Positions 43,335 to 52,101 are shown, counted from the stretch's first letter. The stretch is 64,000 nucleotides of DNA from CAYOUV01 sp963790075 (GCA_963790075.1 CAWBNG010000004.1:1302001-1366000), one strand, 5' to 3'. The notes: generated by a model not told the origin, from the sequence alone. Program-made: numbers and translations.

Positions 43335-44495
43335 ATGGGTTATCGTTATGTCATCCTCGGTTCGGGCCGGCAGGGGACGGCTGCGGCTTATGACCTGGCT
43401 AAATTTGGTGAGGCCGAAGCGCTCGTCATGGCAGATATGAGTCGGGCTGCAGCTGAAAGGGCGGCTGAACGGGTTAACCGGTTGATCGGGCAAAACCTGG
43501 CTTCAGCCGTACAATTGGACGTGTCCGACTCGCCTGCCATCGATTCCGTTATTGCAGGCGCAGACGTGGCTTTGAGCGCCGTCCCGTACTATTTCAACTT
43601 GAAAATTACCCAGGCCTGTATTGAGAACGGAGTCAGCCTGAACGACATGGGGGGGAACACGGAAGTGGTCTGGTCGCAGCTTAAGTTGGACGCAGAAGCC
43701 CGGGAAGCTGGCGTGAGCATCGTCCCGGATTGCGGTATGGGACCTGGATTGATCAACACCATGGGCGTCTATGTGATGGACTTACTCGATAAGCCGCGCG
43801 AGGTCTATCTCTATGACGCGGGATTACCCAAAGATCCGACACCTCCCTGGAATTATCTCAGCACTTTTCACATTAATGGATTGACCAACGAATATGATGG
43901 CAAGGCTACCTTTATCCGCGAAGGCAAACTGGTTGAGATAGACACCTTTACTGAATTGGAATCCATCGATTTTCCTCCGCTGGGGCAAATGGAGGCTTTC
44001 GTGATCTCGGGTAGTATGTCGACAACGCCGTGGTCGCATCTGGGCAAGCTGGAGCGTTACGACAACAAGGTGTTGCGCTACCCAGGTCACTTCCACACCT
44101 TTGAAGCCTTTAAGCGCCTGGGGCTTTTCTCCGAGCAGCCGCTTGAGGTAAATGGGCAGAGCATCATTCCACGAGACGTTTACCACGCCCTGCTGGCTCC
44201 CAAGGTCAGCGCTCCCGCTATCCTTGACATTTGCGTCATGCGCGCGGTTGGCATTGGTGAGAAGGCTGGGAAGAATGCCCGGGTGACGGTTGATTTAATC
44301 GACGGTTACGATGAAGCTACAGGATTTACTGGCATGGAACGTCTGACTGGTTGGCATTGCGCGCTGATGATGGGTTTCCAGGCACGAGGCAAGATTACTC
44401 CCGGCGCACACCGCATGGAGAATGCTGTCCCGGCAAAAGATATAATGGAGGAAGTTCGCAAGCGGGGAATTAATTTTGAGGTTCGCTGGAGTTGA
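43335..44495 (+). CDS. Saccharopine dehydrogenase-like NAD(P)-binding protein (lysine dehydrogenase-like)
   Basis: A 386 aa protein with an N-terminal Rossmann fold (VILGSGRQGTAAAYDLAKFG) and a saccharopine dehydrogenase-type C-terminal domain. It has ALSAVPYYFNLKITQACIENG, NDMGGNT and VPDCGMGPGLINTMG, features of the lysine dehydrogenase/saccharopine reductase group. It probably carries out NAD(P)-dependent oxidation of an amino acid such as lysine, or the reverse. It leads an operon with AlaX and an aldo-keto reductase. Confidence 0.8.
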   Translation: MGYRYVILGSGRQGTAAAYDLAKFGEAEALVMADMSRAAAERAAERVNRLIGQNLASAVQLDVSDSPAIDSVIAGADVALSAVPYYFNLKITQACIENGVSLNDMGGNTEVVWSQLKLDAEAREAGVSIVPDCGMGPGLINTMGVYVMDLLDKPREVYLYDAGLPKDPTPPWNYLSTFHINGLTNEYDGKATFIREGKLVEIDTFTELESIDFPPLGQMEAFVISGSMSTTPWSHLGKLERYDNKVLRYPGHFHTFEAFKRLGLFSEQPLEVNGQSIIPRDVYHALLAPKVSAPAILDICVMRAVGIGEKAGKNARVTVDLIDGYDEATGFTGMERLTGWHCALMMGFQARGKITPGAHRMENAVPAKDIMEEVRKRGINFEVRWS

Positions 44496-44514
44496 TGCAA
44501 GTATTGGAGATATT

Positions 44515-45234
44515 ATGACAAGCCTGCTCTACCAAACCGATAGTTACCTGAAAGAATTTGATGCCAAAGTAACAACGATTGATGGTGACAATCGCGCTGT
44601 TTGCCTGGATCAATCCGCCTTTTACCCGGGTGGTGGCGGCCAGCCCTGCGACCGCGGCAGGCTGACGGTCAACGGCCTGGATTTCCCGGTTGAAAAGGTC
44701 AAGAAACAAGGTAAGGATGTATTTCATTACCTGGGCGGGGATAGGCCCCTGCCGGATTTGTATGCGGACGCGCATGGTGTCCTCGATTGGGGGCATCGGT
44801 TTAAGCTGATGCGTACGCACACGGCCTTGCATATCTTGTGCGGCGTCGTATTTCGGGATTATGGCGCCCTGGTCACGGGCGGAAATATGGAACCGCTTCA
44901 CGGGCGTATGGATTTTGAGTTCGAGACGCTGCACGGGGATTTGGTCAACGAGATCGAGACGGCGGTTAATCGGGAAGTCGATGCCGACCACGATGTCAGA
45001 GTGAAGATTCTGCCGCGCGAGCAGGCTTTCCAAATACCGGATCTGATCCGCACCAAAATCAATTTGCTGCCGGAAGGCATTTTAAAGGTTCGTACGGTTG
45101 AGATCGTGGGGTTGGACTTGCAGGCTGATGGCGGGACACATGTCAATAAAACCTCCGAGGTTGGCCGGATAAGAGTAACAGATTATAAGAGCAAGGGTGC
45201 GATCAATAAAAGAATTTATATAGAGGTAGTTTAA
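44515..45234 (+). CDS. alaX: AlaX-type alanyl-tRNA editing protein
   Basis: A 239 aa trans-editing factor that deacylates mischarged Ser- or Gly-tRNA(Ala). It has the small N-terminal beta domain (DQSAFYPGGGGQPCDRG) and the editing domain with zinc ligands in RTHTALHIL (HxxxH). The usual third-ligand motif is ADGGTHV here, with Asp where many members have Cys. I used the ATG at 44515, behind a GGAGA site; an upstream in-frame start overlaps the preceding gene. The aldo-keto reductase gene follows with no gap. Confidence 0.88.
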   Translation: MTSLLYQTDSYLKEFDAKVTTIDGDNRAVCLDQSAFYPGGGGQPCDRGRLTVNGLDFPVEKVKKQGKDVFHYLGGDRPLPDLYADAHGVLDWGHRFKLMRTHTALHILCGVVFRDYGALVTGGNMEPLHGRMDFEFETLHGDLVNEIETAVNREVDADHDVRVKILPREQAFQIPDLIRTKINLLPEGILKVRTVEIVGLDLQADGGTHVNKTSEVGRIRVTDYKSKGAINKRIYIEVV

Positions 45235-46197
45235 ATGGATTATCGAAAAATTGGGAATACACAACTTAGTGTTTCTGCGTTATGTATGGGTACCATGCAA
45301 TTCGGCTGGTCAGCAGATAGTGCCACCTCCCTGAAAGTTCTCTCGGCCGGCTATGAGAGCGGGATCAATTTCATCGATACCGCCGACATCTATTCTCGTT
45401 GGGTGCCGGGCAATAGCGGCGGCGAAGCTGAGACCATCGTCGGTAAATGGTTTAAGTCCAGCGGTCTCTCACGGGACAAAGTAGTCATCGCGACAAAATT
45501 GCGCGGACAGATGGGCGACACCCCTGCAGGGGAAGGTCTCTCGTCAGCTTACATTTCAAAGGCTGTCGAGGCTTCGCTGGAACGGTTGCAGACGGATTAT
45601 ATCGATTTATACCAGCCTCATTGGTCCGATCCTAATATTCCCATCGACGAGACCCTGCGTGCGTTTGAAGATTTGATCAAGCAGGGAAAAGTGTGTTATA
45701 TTGGCTGCTCCAATTACAAAGCGGATGAATTACGGACGACATTAGCCACCGCAATACGCGAAGGCCTTCCGCGTTACGAGAGCCTGCAGCCGCATTACAA
45801 CTTGCTGCACCGCCAGGAATTCGAAGAAGAGCTAGAAGAAATATGCAGCAAGAATGGTTTGGGGGTCATCCCGTATAGTCCGTTAGCTGGTGGTTTCCTG
45901 ACCGGGAAATACCGCAAGGGGCAGCCTGTCCCTGAAAGCGTGCGTGCGGATCATTTAAAACACGCCATGACGGATGAGAACTTTGCCTTGATAGACAAAA
46001 TGGACCTGCTGGCCAAAGGTAAGAAAGCAAGCATCTCACAAATTGCCCTGGCCTGGCTGCTGGCAAATCCGCTGGTCACCAGTCCGATTATCGGCCCAAA
46101 CAAGCTCTCCCAATTGAAAGATAACCTGGCAGCTCTGGAACTCAAGCTGACGCCAGACGAAAAGCAAGTGCTTGATGATGCGACCGCATGGAAATAA
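45235..46197 (+). CDS. Aldo-keto reductase
   Basis: A 320 aa TIM-barrel NADPH oxidoreductase. It has the catalytic Asp and Tyr in GINFIDTADIYSRW, the Lys in VVIATKLRG, the His in LYQPHWSDPN and the C-terminal cofactor stretch SPIIGPNKLSQLKDNL. It resembles general-stress and oxidoreductase AKRs of the YajO/Tas type. Substrate unknown. The ATG follows the AlaX stop directly (TAAATG), so the two are coupled, and a strong terminator follows. Confidence 0.9.
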   Translation: MDYRKIGNTQLSVSALCMGTMQFGWSADSATSLKVLSAGYESGINFIDTADIYSRWVPGNSGGEAETIVGKWFKSSGLSRDKVVIATKLRGQMGDTPAGEGLSSAYISKAVEASLERLQTDYIDLYQPHWSDPNIPIDETLRAFEDLIKQGKVCYIGCSNYKADELRTTLATAIREGLPRYESLQPHYNLLHRQEFEEELEEICSKNGLGVIPYSPLAGGFLTGKYRKGQPVPESVRADHLKHAMTDENFALIDKMDLLAKGKKASISQIALAWLLANPLVTSPIIGPNKLSQLKDNLAALELKLTPDEKQVLDDATAWK

Positions 46198-46205
46198 TCG
46201 CGCTT

Positions 46206-46248
46206 AAATAAGCAAACAGGCGGCTTTTGGCCGCCTGTTTGCTTATTT
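46206..46248. terminator. Perfect 19-bp bidirectional terminator
   Basis: Two perfect 19-base arms (AAATAAGCAAACAGGCGGC and its complement) with a 5-base loop separate the converging aldo-keto reductase and beta-propeller genes. Confidence 0.88.
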
Positions 46249-46254
46249 CACTGA

Positions 46255-47808
46255 TCAGGTCAGGATCACCTGGCCGCAGTATTCGCACTTGTCCATTCCC
46301 AGTTCGAGCGTGCCACCGCAGTGTGGGCATTGGAAGGTTTCAACCTTAACCGGATAGCCTGCCTGCTTAAAGGCGGTCTCGTTGGCTGCCAATTCGGAAC
46401 GGAGCTGCTTGAGGCGCGCCAGATAGGCATCGGCCGTCATTTCGCCTGACTGGCGCAGGCGTTCGACGTCGGCAATGTTTTCCTTGAGCATGCGCCGTTG
46501 CGCCTGCAGGCTTTCGCGGCTCTTGTCCTCAAGTGCGACTTTCAATTCGGGCTTGGGAGGTAGCGTTGCGATCACCCAGGCGATCACAATGATGATGGCC
46601 GAGACAATCAAACCAACGAGTAAGGGGGTGAACTGGAATCCGGGCAGCGAATTCAAGGTCAATCTTTGGATTTCTACGCTATTGCCGTCGGCAATGGCAA
46701 CCATGCGTTTGTCGCCCAGTTTGCCGGCGTCGATACGCATGATCCCGCTCGAGTGCGAGGCCAGATTTTCGCGACCGCCGTCCCCACTAAAAACGGCCAC
46801 TTGACCGCTATCATCCCCGACGACTGCTTCCTCAGCCCCGTCGCCGTTGATGTCGATCCCCGCAATCTCGGTGACCTTATCGGAGAGCGAGTGCGACCAG
46901 AGTTTTTTTCCGCTGTAATCGATCCCCCAGACACCGCCATTCTTTCCACCGGCAACGATTTCCAAGGATGACGGATCACCATTTAATTCGACCGCCCGCA
47001 ATTCCGAGATGGCCTGCCCTAACGACAGCTTGTGGAGTTGACTGCCATCGGCGGCGTTCCAGATTGTGAAGGCGCCGTATTCACCACCGGTGATCACCTC
47101 GCTGGTGCCATTGCCATCCAGGTCATAGGCACGCATGCGGCGCAGGGTGCCGGCATTATCGTTCCACAAAGCGTTGCCTTGCGCGTCGATCACGGCCAGT
47201 TGACCGTCTCGGTTGGCGGCAACCAGATTTGTCTGCCCATCGATCTTGACATCATCCAGTCCGCGGATCTCATCACTGCCCAAACGGGTTTGCCACAGGG
47301 TTTGCCCATCGGGGCTTAAGGCTAGCAGATGCCCGCTAGCGTCGCCCAAGATGATCTCGGGGCCGGAGGCAAACTTAACCACGATTATCCGGGCCGGGAG
47401 TCCGGGTAGGTCGGCGCTGAAACTACCGATGGCCTGTCCTTTGCTGATCACGTCGACATTTGGCTGGCCGGGATGGAAGATGAGGATGTCATCCACGTTG
47501 TCGCCGTTGACATCTCCCAGGGTAGAGACGCCGGGGATTTGGAAACTGGTATTGAATGTCTGGTTGCCGTTCGCGTCGTAAATCGCGGCGCTATCCTGGT
47601 TCTGGATGAACAGGTCATCCTGGCCGTCGCCGGTTAAGTCGATGATTTTCATGCTCTGGGCTTGCGAAAACTTTTGGCTCCAGGCTTGTGAGGCCTCCAC
47701 CTTTTGCGCGCGAATCATTCCGCTGAAACTGAGGGCGGCGGCTGCGCACATCACCAATAAAACCATGATGCCGGTAAGGATGATGGTTGTCGTAGTTCGT
47801 TTGCCCAT
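46255..47808 (-). CDS. Transmembrane beta-propeller protein with cytoplasmic coiled coil and zinc ribbon
   Basis: A 517 aa protein with an unusual layout. A first helix (about 9-30) leads to about 360 residues of FG-GAP/PQQ-like blades with Asp-rich calcium-type loops (DLTGDGQDD, DVNGDNVDD, DLDGNGTSE, DINGDGAEE). A second helix follows (about 402-425, LLVGLIVSAIIIVIAWVIA), then a coiled coil and a C-terminal zinc ribbon (CPHCGGTLELGMDKCEYCG). If the propeller is outside, the ribbon is cytoplasmic, as in a receptor. I chose the ATG at 47808, one base after the upstream gene's stop. Function unknown. Confidence 0.72.
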   Translation of the reverse strand: MGKRTTTTIILTGIMVLLVMCAAAALSFSGMIRAQKVEASQAWSQKFSQAQSMKIIDLTGDGQDDLFIQNQDSAAIYDANGNQTFNTSFQIPGVSTLGDVNGDNVDDILIFHPGQPNVDVISKGQAIGSFSADLPGLPARIIVVKFASGPEIILGDASGHLLALSPDGQTLWQTRLGSDEIRGLDDVKIDGQTNLVAANRDGQLAVIDAQGNALWNDNAGTLRRMRAYDLDGNGTSEVITGGEYGAFTIWNAADGSQLHKLSLGQAISELRAVELNGDPSSLEIVAGGKNGGVWGIDYSGKKLWSHSLSDKVTEIAGIDINGDGAEEAVVGDDSGQVAVFSGDGGRENLASHSSGIMRIDAGKLGDKRMVAIADGNSVEIQRLTLNSLPGFQFTPLLVGLIVSAIIIVIAWVIATLPPKPELKVALEDKSRESLQAQRRMLKENIADVERLRQSGEMTADAYLARLKQLRSELAANETAFKQAGYPVKVETFQCPHCGGTLELGMDKCEYCGQVILT

Positions 47809-47809
47809 G

Positions 47810-48928
47810 TCAGGCTGCCTTTCTTTGTAGGAGATTGTAGGCCTCACGCAAAACACCGAGTACGCTGTTGGCGGATACATTGTCGATGCCGGTGTTGGCA
47901 ACCAGCGTAACCAGGCCCTCTTCTGTATCTAATTGGGAAATGGTGTATTCGCCGATAGTCTTATTGAGTTCGGCAGAGCCGTTGCGCACGATTTCATAGA
48001 CCTGGGGATTGACGGCAATGCGCAGCTTGAGTTCCTGGTAGCTACCCTTGTGTTTGGGCGGTTTCCATTTCATCTTGCCGCTGATGGCGCCGCGTTTATA
48101 GTATCCCTTGCGCAATTTCGTGCGTTGTACGGCAGATATTCGTAAAATATTTCCGTCGTACATTTTGGCTTTCAGGTTAAGCCACTCATCGCGGAAGTAT
48201 TGGGTTGTGCGCTCGCGCGTGTCCTCGGCTTCGCGCGCAACTTTGGATGGCTGTTGCGGCCCGGTTAAATCCACATGGCCCAGGAAGGTTCCATCGGGAC
48301 GCAGGTCGTCACGCAGCGTATAAATAATTTCTTTTACTGTACCGAAGCGCGGTGGCAAGGACTGCATTTTATGCCTGCGCAACAAGATGCCGAACACGAA
48401 TGCTGCGATCAGGCTCAGGATGCCTCCCAGGGTGAATACCAAACTCTTGTAACCAAAGATGCGCAAGGCAATATCGACCAGGATCAGGAAAATTCCGATC
48501 ACGGAAATCAATCGTGGGAGGCGCTTCCACTTGACATTGGACTGGTTGATCGTTTGGATCTGCGCGACTAAATTGTCCATACCCTGGATAATGGACTTTG
48601 GCTTATCGCTCAGGGTCAGGTAGATAGGCGTAAAATCTTTAGCGGATACAGGTGCGGTTAAGGTCATTGGAGCCCTCGCTGTGGGATTAGGAGTTGGAGC
48701 AGCCGAAACCGGCTTAGACTCGATAGTCGGTGTCGGTGCATGGACAAGTGTCGGCATGTCGGATGTTTGATTAGCGGCCGGTTGGGTTGTTGTTTGGGTT
48801 GGGCGAGATGCTGAGCGTGACCGTCGAACGATAATGAAAATTATTGCCACGGCTAGGACCGGGACAGCGCAGAACAGGCCGATTCCGATCACTGCAGAAA
48901 TCAGGTAGAACAAGCTTTGTGAATCCAT
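47810..48928 (-). CDS. Membrane protein of unknown function paired with the beta-propeller protein
   Basis: A 372 aa protein. An N-terminal helix (about 7-33) is followed by basic residues, a Thr/Pro/Ala-rich linker (about 40-95), a pair of helices near 145-190, and a 180-residue C-terminal domain rich in charged residues (REAEDTRERTTQYFRDEWLNLKAKMY, then KLRIAVNPQVYEIVRNGSAEL). I recognise no family. It starts with ATG behind GGGAGATC and is translated directly into the beta-propeller gene (1-base gap), so the two act together. Confidence 0.65.
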   Translation of the reverse strand: MDSQSLFYLISAVIGIGLFCAVPVLAVAIIFIIVRRSRSASRPTQTTTQPAANQTSDMPTLVHAPTPTIESKPVSAAPTPNPTARAPMTLTAPVSAKDFTPIYLTLSDKPKSIIQGMDNLVAQIQTINQSNVKWKRLPRLISVIGIFLILVDIALRIFGYKSLVFTLGGILSLIAAFVFGILLRRHKMQSLPPRFGTVKEIIYTLRDDLRPDGTFLGHVDLTGPQQPSKVAREAEDTRERTTQYFRDEWLNLKAKMYDGNILRISAVQRTKLRKGYYKRGAISGKMKWKPPKHKGSYQELKLRIAVNPQVYEIVRNGSAELNKTIGEYTISQLDTEEGLVTLVANTGIDNVSANSVLGVLREAYNLLQRKAA

Positions 48929-48942
48929 GCCCGGATCTCCCT

Positions 48943-48950
48943 AGTATAAT
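48943..48950. promoter_or_regulatory. Overlapping divergent -10 boxes
   Basis: The 8 bases AGTATAAT contain TATAAT on the plus strand (48945-48950), 6 bases before the ATG at 48957, and TATACT on the minus strand (48948-48943), 14 bases before the ATG at 48928. The plus gene would be leaderless; the minus gene has a GGGAGA ribosome site. RNA polymerase cannot occupy both at once. Confidence 0.6.
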
Positions 48951-48956
48951 GATTGC

Positions 48957-50129
48957 ATGACGCGCGTGCTTTATGTTGCCTTCGATGTCGTACCCAGCCC
49001 GAAAGGGGCCTCAACACATATTCTTCATTTTTTACGCGGCCTTGTCAATAGCCAATTTGAGGTTCATTTATTTACCCCGGGTGATGGGATTTTACCTGCC
49101 GAGGAAATGTTCGAAGGTGCACAGGTTACACGCGTTTCGCCTGGCACTGATCCGAATTTCTTGACACGTGCAATTGCCTTTGGACAGGCAGTCATGTCCC
49201 ATGTCGCCGCTGCGCGGCCTTACGACGTGGTCCACTACCGTTCGGTGTGGGGCGGACTACAGTTGGCACAGGCCAAGCGCACCTATGGCTACAAGACCCT
49301 CTTTGAAGTCAATGGACTGCCCTCCATCGAACTCAAATATCATTACCCGGGACTGGCCGAGAGCGAGTTACTGACCAAGATCAAAGAACAGGAACTGGCT
49401 GCCTTACATCTGAGTGATGCCATTATTTGCCCGTCCAATGTGACCCGGGATTACATTGCCAGCCTGGGAATTGATCGCAGGCACATTACCACCATCCCAA
49501 ACGGAGTCAGCCCGAGCGATTTTGTGATCACCGCCCCTCCCGGACGGGAAGGGCGGGTCCCGGTTTTGCTTTATATCGGCACCCTGGCCGACTGGCAGGG
49601 ATTGGACATGCTGATCCATGCTCTACCGCAAATTCTAGATAAACAACCGGTTCAATTGCGCATTGTTGGGCGCGGCCGTTCACGCCAGCGTAAAATGCTG
49701 GCCAAGCAGATCCGTAAACTTGGCTTGGAAGAACAGGTTACCATTCAACCGCCGGTGCCCCATCATGAAGTCCCGGCTTTGATTGCCCAGGCGGACGTGT
49801 GTATAGCACCTTTGGGAATGAACGATCGCAATGTGACCCAAGGCGCCTGCCCTATTAAGGTGTTGGAGTATATGGCTTGCGGCCGTCCATTGGTGGCTTC
49901 TAATTTGCCAGTGGTGCGCGAGCTGGTGCGCGAAGACGTGGATGCGCTGCTCTTCTCTCCGAACGATCCATCTGATCTGGCGCGCCAGGTGGGGCGCTTG
50001 CTCGAAGACCCGCAACTTGCACGTGATCTGGCTGAAAGTGCTGCGGCCAGGGTGCGGCACCAATTTACCTGGCATGTGGCGCAGAAGAAATTAGGGAAAG
50101 TGTACGCGAAACTGCTTGGCCAGCGCTGA
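48957..50129 (+). CDS. GT4-family glycosyltransferase
   Basis: A 390 aa GT-B enzyme. The N-terminal domain has VVPSPKGASTHILHFLRGL and the C-terminal one LLYIGTLADWQGLDMLIHAL and PIKVLEYMACGRPLVASNLPVVRELV, the nucleotide-sugar site of GT4. It transfers a sugar from an activated donor, probably to a lipid-linked or surface glycan acceptor. It has no ribosome site, but a TATAAT 6 bases upstream. It stands alone, with a converging thioesterase gene behind it. Confidence 0.88.
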   Translation: MTRVLYVAFDVVPSPKGASTHILHFLRGLVNSQFEVHLFTPGDGILPAEEMFEGAQVTRVSPGTDPNFLTRAIAFGQAVMSHVAAARPYDVVHYRSVWGGLQLAQAKRTYGYKTLFEVNGLPSIELKYHYPGLAESELLTKIKEQELAALHLSDAIICPSNVTRDYIASLGIDRRHITTIPNGVSPSDFVITAPPGREGRVPVLLYIGTLADWQGLDMLIHALPQILDKQPVQLRIVGRGRSRQRKMLAKQIRKLGLEEQVTIQPPVPHHEVPALIAQADVCIAPLGMNDRNVTQGACPIKVLEYMACGRPLVASNLPVVRELVREDVDALLFSPNDPSDLARQVGRLLEDPQLARDLAESAAARVRHQFTWHVAQKKLGKVYAKLLGQR

Positions 50130-50153
50130 ATCTTAAATCCAGTAGCATTACAA

Positions 50154-50594
50154 TCATGGTGACCGGTCATCGGGTAGGAGTGGAAAAATCCCGGCGACCT
50201 GTTCCGGAATGGCGCGCGGTTTACCGCTCTCGGCGTCGACGAAAACCCAATCTGTTTCTCCTTTGACCAGTAATTTACCATCTGACAGTCGTACGAAACG
50301 GTAACGTCGTAGCGACCGCACCCGTCGCAGGCTGGCGACCCAGGTTTGGACCTGAAGACGATCGCCGGTAAATGCTGGGTTGAAATATTCGATTTTATGC
50401 GACCGTACCACCCAGGTGGCTCCGACTGCGTGCATAATAGGGATACCGCCGAGCGAGCTGAAATGGCGGACAGCCGCATCCTGCATCCATTGTACGTAGG
50501 TAACATTGTTGACATGCCCGTTTTGGTCGAGGGTCTCAGGTGGGACGCTGAATTCATAGCTAAAGATTGGGTCGATGGATGGGTATTTGATCAT
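50154..50594 (-). CDS. Acyl-CoA thioesterase (4-hydroxybenzoyl-CoA thioesterase-like hotdog)
   Basis: A 146 aa hotdog-fold protein. The FSVPPETLDQNGHVNNVTYVQWMQDA segment is the DxxGHVNN signature of the YbgC/4HBT branch with its catalytic Asp. It hydrolyses an acyl-CoA; substrate unknown. It begins 20 bases after the GT4 gene at 50615 on the same strand and converges on the GT4 gene ending at 50129. Confidence 0.85.
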   Translation of the reverse strand: MIKYPSIDPIFSYEFSVPPETLDQNGHVNNVTYVQWMQDAAVRHFSSLGGIPIMHAVGATWVVRSHKIEYFNPAFTGDRLQVQTWVASLRRVRSLRRYRFVRLSDGKLLVKGETDWVFVDAESGKPRAIPEQVAGIFPLLPDDRSP

Positions 50595-50614
50595 GGTTTA
50601 GAGAATGCCTGGCG

Positions 50615-51754
50615 CTAGATTGTCAGTCCGAGCTTGCGATAAACGGCCAGATTTCCATCCAATTCTTTTTGAAGGGTGAAATCGCGCAGGATGGTTTGGC
50701 GCGCATTCTGCCCAAGTCTTTCCCGGCAGGCTTGGTCTTTGAGCAATTCGAGCATACCGTCTGCCAGTGCTTTTGCCTGCCCGGTTTCGACCAAACAGCC
50801 ATTCTCTCCGTCGTGAATGACATCCAGCATGCCTCCGATCGGGGTAGTCACAATCGCACGCTCACAAGCCATCCCTTCCAATAGAGCGTTTGGCAAACCA
50901 TCGTGCAGGGAAGGGATGGCCAGTATATCCATCAGGGCATAGTAGGCGGGTAAATCAGAGGGGGAGACATAGCCGGTGACATGAACATTCAGATTCGGGT
51001 GCTCTTGCAGGAAAGCTGAAAAATAAGCCTGGTCGTCTCCCGAACGCAAGTCGCCGACGATCAGCAAATGTGCTGGTAGATTTTTGGTGAGCTGCGCATA
51101 GGCATTTAGTAACGGCTTCAAGCCCTTCTTTTCACGCAACTCACCAGCGAAACCAATTACCGGCTTATCGTCAAGGCCGAGTTGCTTGGCAAGCGAGCTA
51201 TTGCGCTGCAGCGGACAAAAGTGCTGCGCGTCGACCCCGTTAGGGATGAGACTGACTATTAGACCCGGGACCAGTGCGCAGGCCTTGTTCACCAGGCTGC
51301 TGGCATTGGTCGTGACGGCGCTGGCATGCTGCAAGGCATAAAGAATATGCGCCGCGCGCGCTGGGTCGAAAATTGCCCGGTCGAGGTCGTTGCCTCGGGC
51401 GCTGATCACACTTGGTAAACCGAGAAAATTCCCGGCGAAAGCGGATACGAATCCGGCCTGTGGCAGGAAAAAGGCATGCAGCAGGTCCGCGCCTTCGGCT
51501 TTATGCTGAGACGTGACACGATCAAACCAGTCGGCCAGTGTGTCGGCGGTCTGCTTGTGGGCGCCGAAGCGATGAACCCACACATCTTCGTGCTCAAAAC
51601 AATATTCCTCGCCAGTCGGAAGGCTCGTCGTTGGCGCAAAGACCTTTACCGCATGCCCCGCGCTGACAAGCAGGCGCGCGAAGCGTCCGGCAGAGATTGC
51701 CAAGCCGCCGATATCTGGTGTATACTTTTCGGTAAGCAGCCAAATGTTTGCCAT
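50615..51754 (-). CDS. GT4-family glycosyltransferase
   Basis: A 379 aa GT-B enzyme with KYTPDIGGLAISAGRFARLLVSAGH at the acceptor-side N-terminus, PVIGFAGELREKKGLKPLLNAY at the donor domain and PSLHDGLPNALLEGMACERAIV with the catalytic E/x7/E pattern. It transfers sugars in envelope glycan assembly. An AAGGA site precedes the ATG. Its 5' end contains the promoter of the divergent small zinc protein gene, only 20 bases away. Confidence 0.88.
   Translation of the reverse strand: MANIWLLTEKYTPDIGGLAISAGRFARLLVSAGHAVKVFAPTTSLPTGEEYCFEHEDVWVHRFGAHKQTADTLADWFDRVTSQHKAEGADLLHAFFLPQAGFVSAFAGNFLGLPSVISARGNDLDRAIFDPARAAHILYALQHASAVTTNASSLVNKACALVPGLIVSLIPNGVDAQHFCPLQRNSSLAKQLGLDDKPVIGFAGELREKKGLKPLLNAYAQLTKNLPAHLLIVGDLRSGDDQAYFSAFLQEHPNLNVHVTGYVSPSDLPAYYALMDILAIPSLHDGLPNALLEGMACERAIVTTPIGGMLDVIHDGENGCLVETGQAKALADGMLELLKDQACRERLGQNARQTILRDFTLQKELDGNLAVYRKLGLTI
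51697..51726 (+). promoter_or_regulatory. Promoter of the small zinc protein gene, inside the opposing GT4 gene
   Basis: TTGCCA (51697-51702), 18-base spacer, TATACT (51721-51726), with the gene's ATG at 51775. All of it lies within the first codons of the divergent glycosyltransferase gene. Confidence 0.55.
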
Positions 51755-51774
51755 ATTTTTCCTTGAGGTGACCC

Positions 51775-52050
51775 ATGGCAGAGCAATGTGAAATGATTAT
51801 CGGATTTCTGGTGCCGCACCGCTGTGAGCATCCAGCGCTTGGACATTGTTCAAATTGCGGTCGCGGATATTGCGAAACGCATATGGATCGTCAGTCCGGG
51901 AAGCTGGTGTGCCTGGCTTGCCAGCAGGGATTGGAACAACCGGTGGCTTTGCCGATCGCAGCTCAATCGTTCACCCAGGATGATATTGCCGCCTTCAACC
52001 AGGCCAGCATGTCGGACGATAACACCGATTTGTTTTCTGATTTGAGTTGA
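51775..52050 (+). CDS. Small B-box-like zinc-finger protein
   Basis: A 91 aa protein. A Cys/His-rich block (residues 15-55: CEHPALGHCSNCGRGYCETH, then CLACQ) can bind two zinc ions in a B-box-like manner. The rest is a short low-complexity tail ending in NTDLFSDLS. A GAGGTGA site precedes the ATG. The family is common but uncharacterised in this type of genome. It probably mediates protein contacts in the cytoplasm; no partner is indicated. Confidence 0.75.
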   Translation: MAEQCEMIIGFLVPHRCEHPALGHCSNCGRGYCETHMDRQSGKLVCLACQQGLEQPVALPIAAQSFTQDDIAAFNQASMSDDNTDLFSDLS

Positions 52051-52075
52051 CCAAAAAATTTCCTGGGACTTGGTG

Positions 52076-52098
52076 CGACGGCGAAAGCCGTCGTTTTT
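52076..52098 (+). terminator. Short terminator after the small zinc protein gene
   Basis: A 7-bp GC stem (CGACGGC/GCCGTCG) with a GAAA tetraloop followed by five T. Confidence 0.8.
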
Positions 52099-52101
52099 CG
52101 A

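Noticed and set aside
46475..47581. Open frames on the plus strand opposite the beta-propeller gene
   Set aside because: They lie wholly within the coding sequence on the other strand, show no family features and have no ribosome sites; they are shadows of a codon-biased gene.
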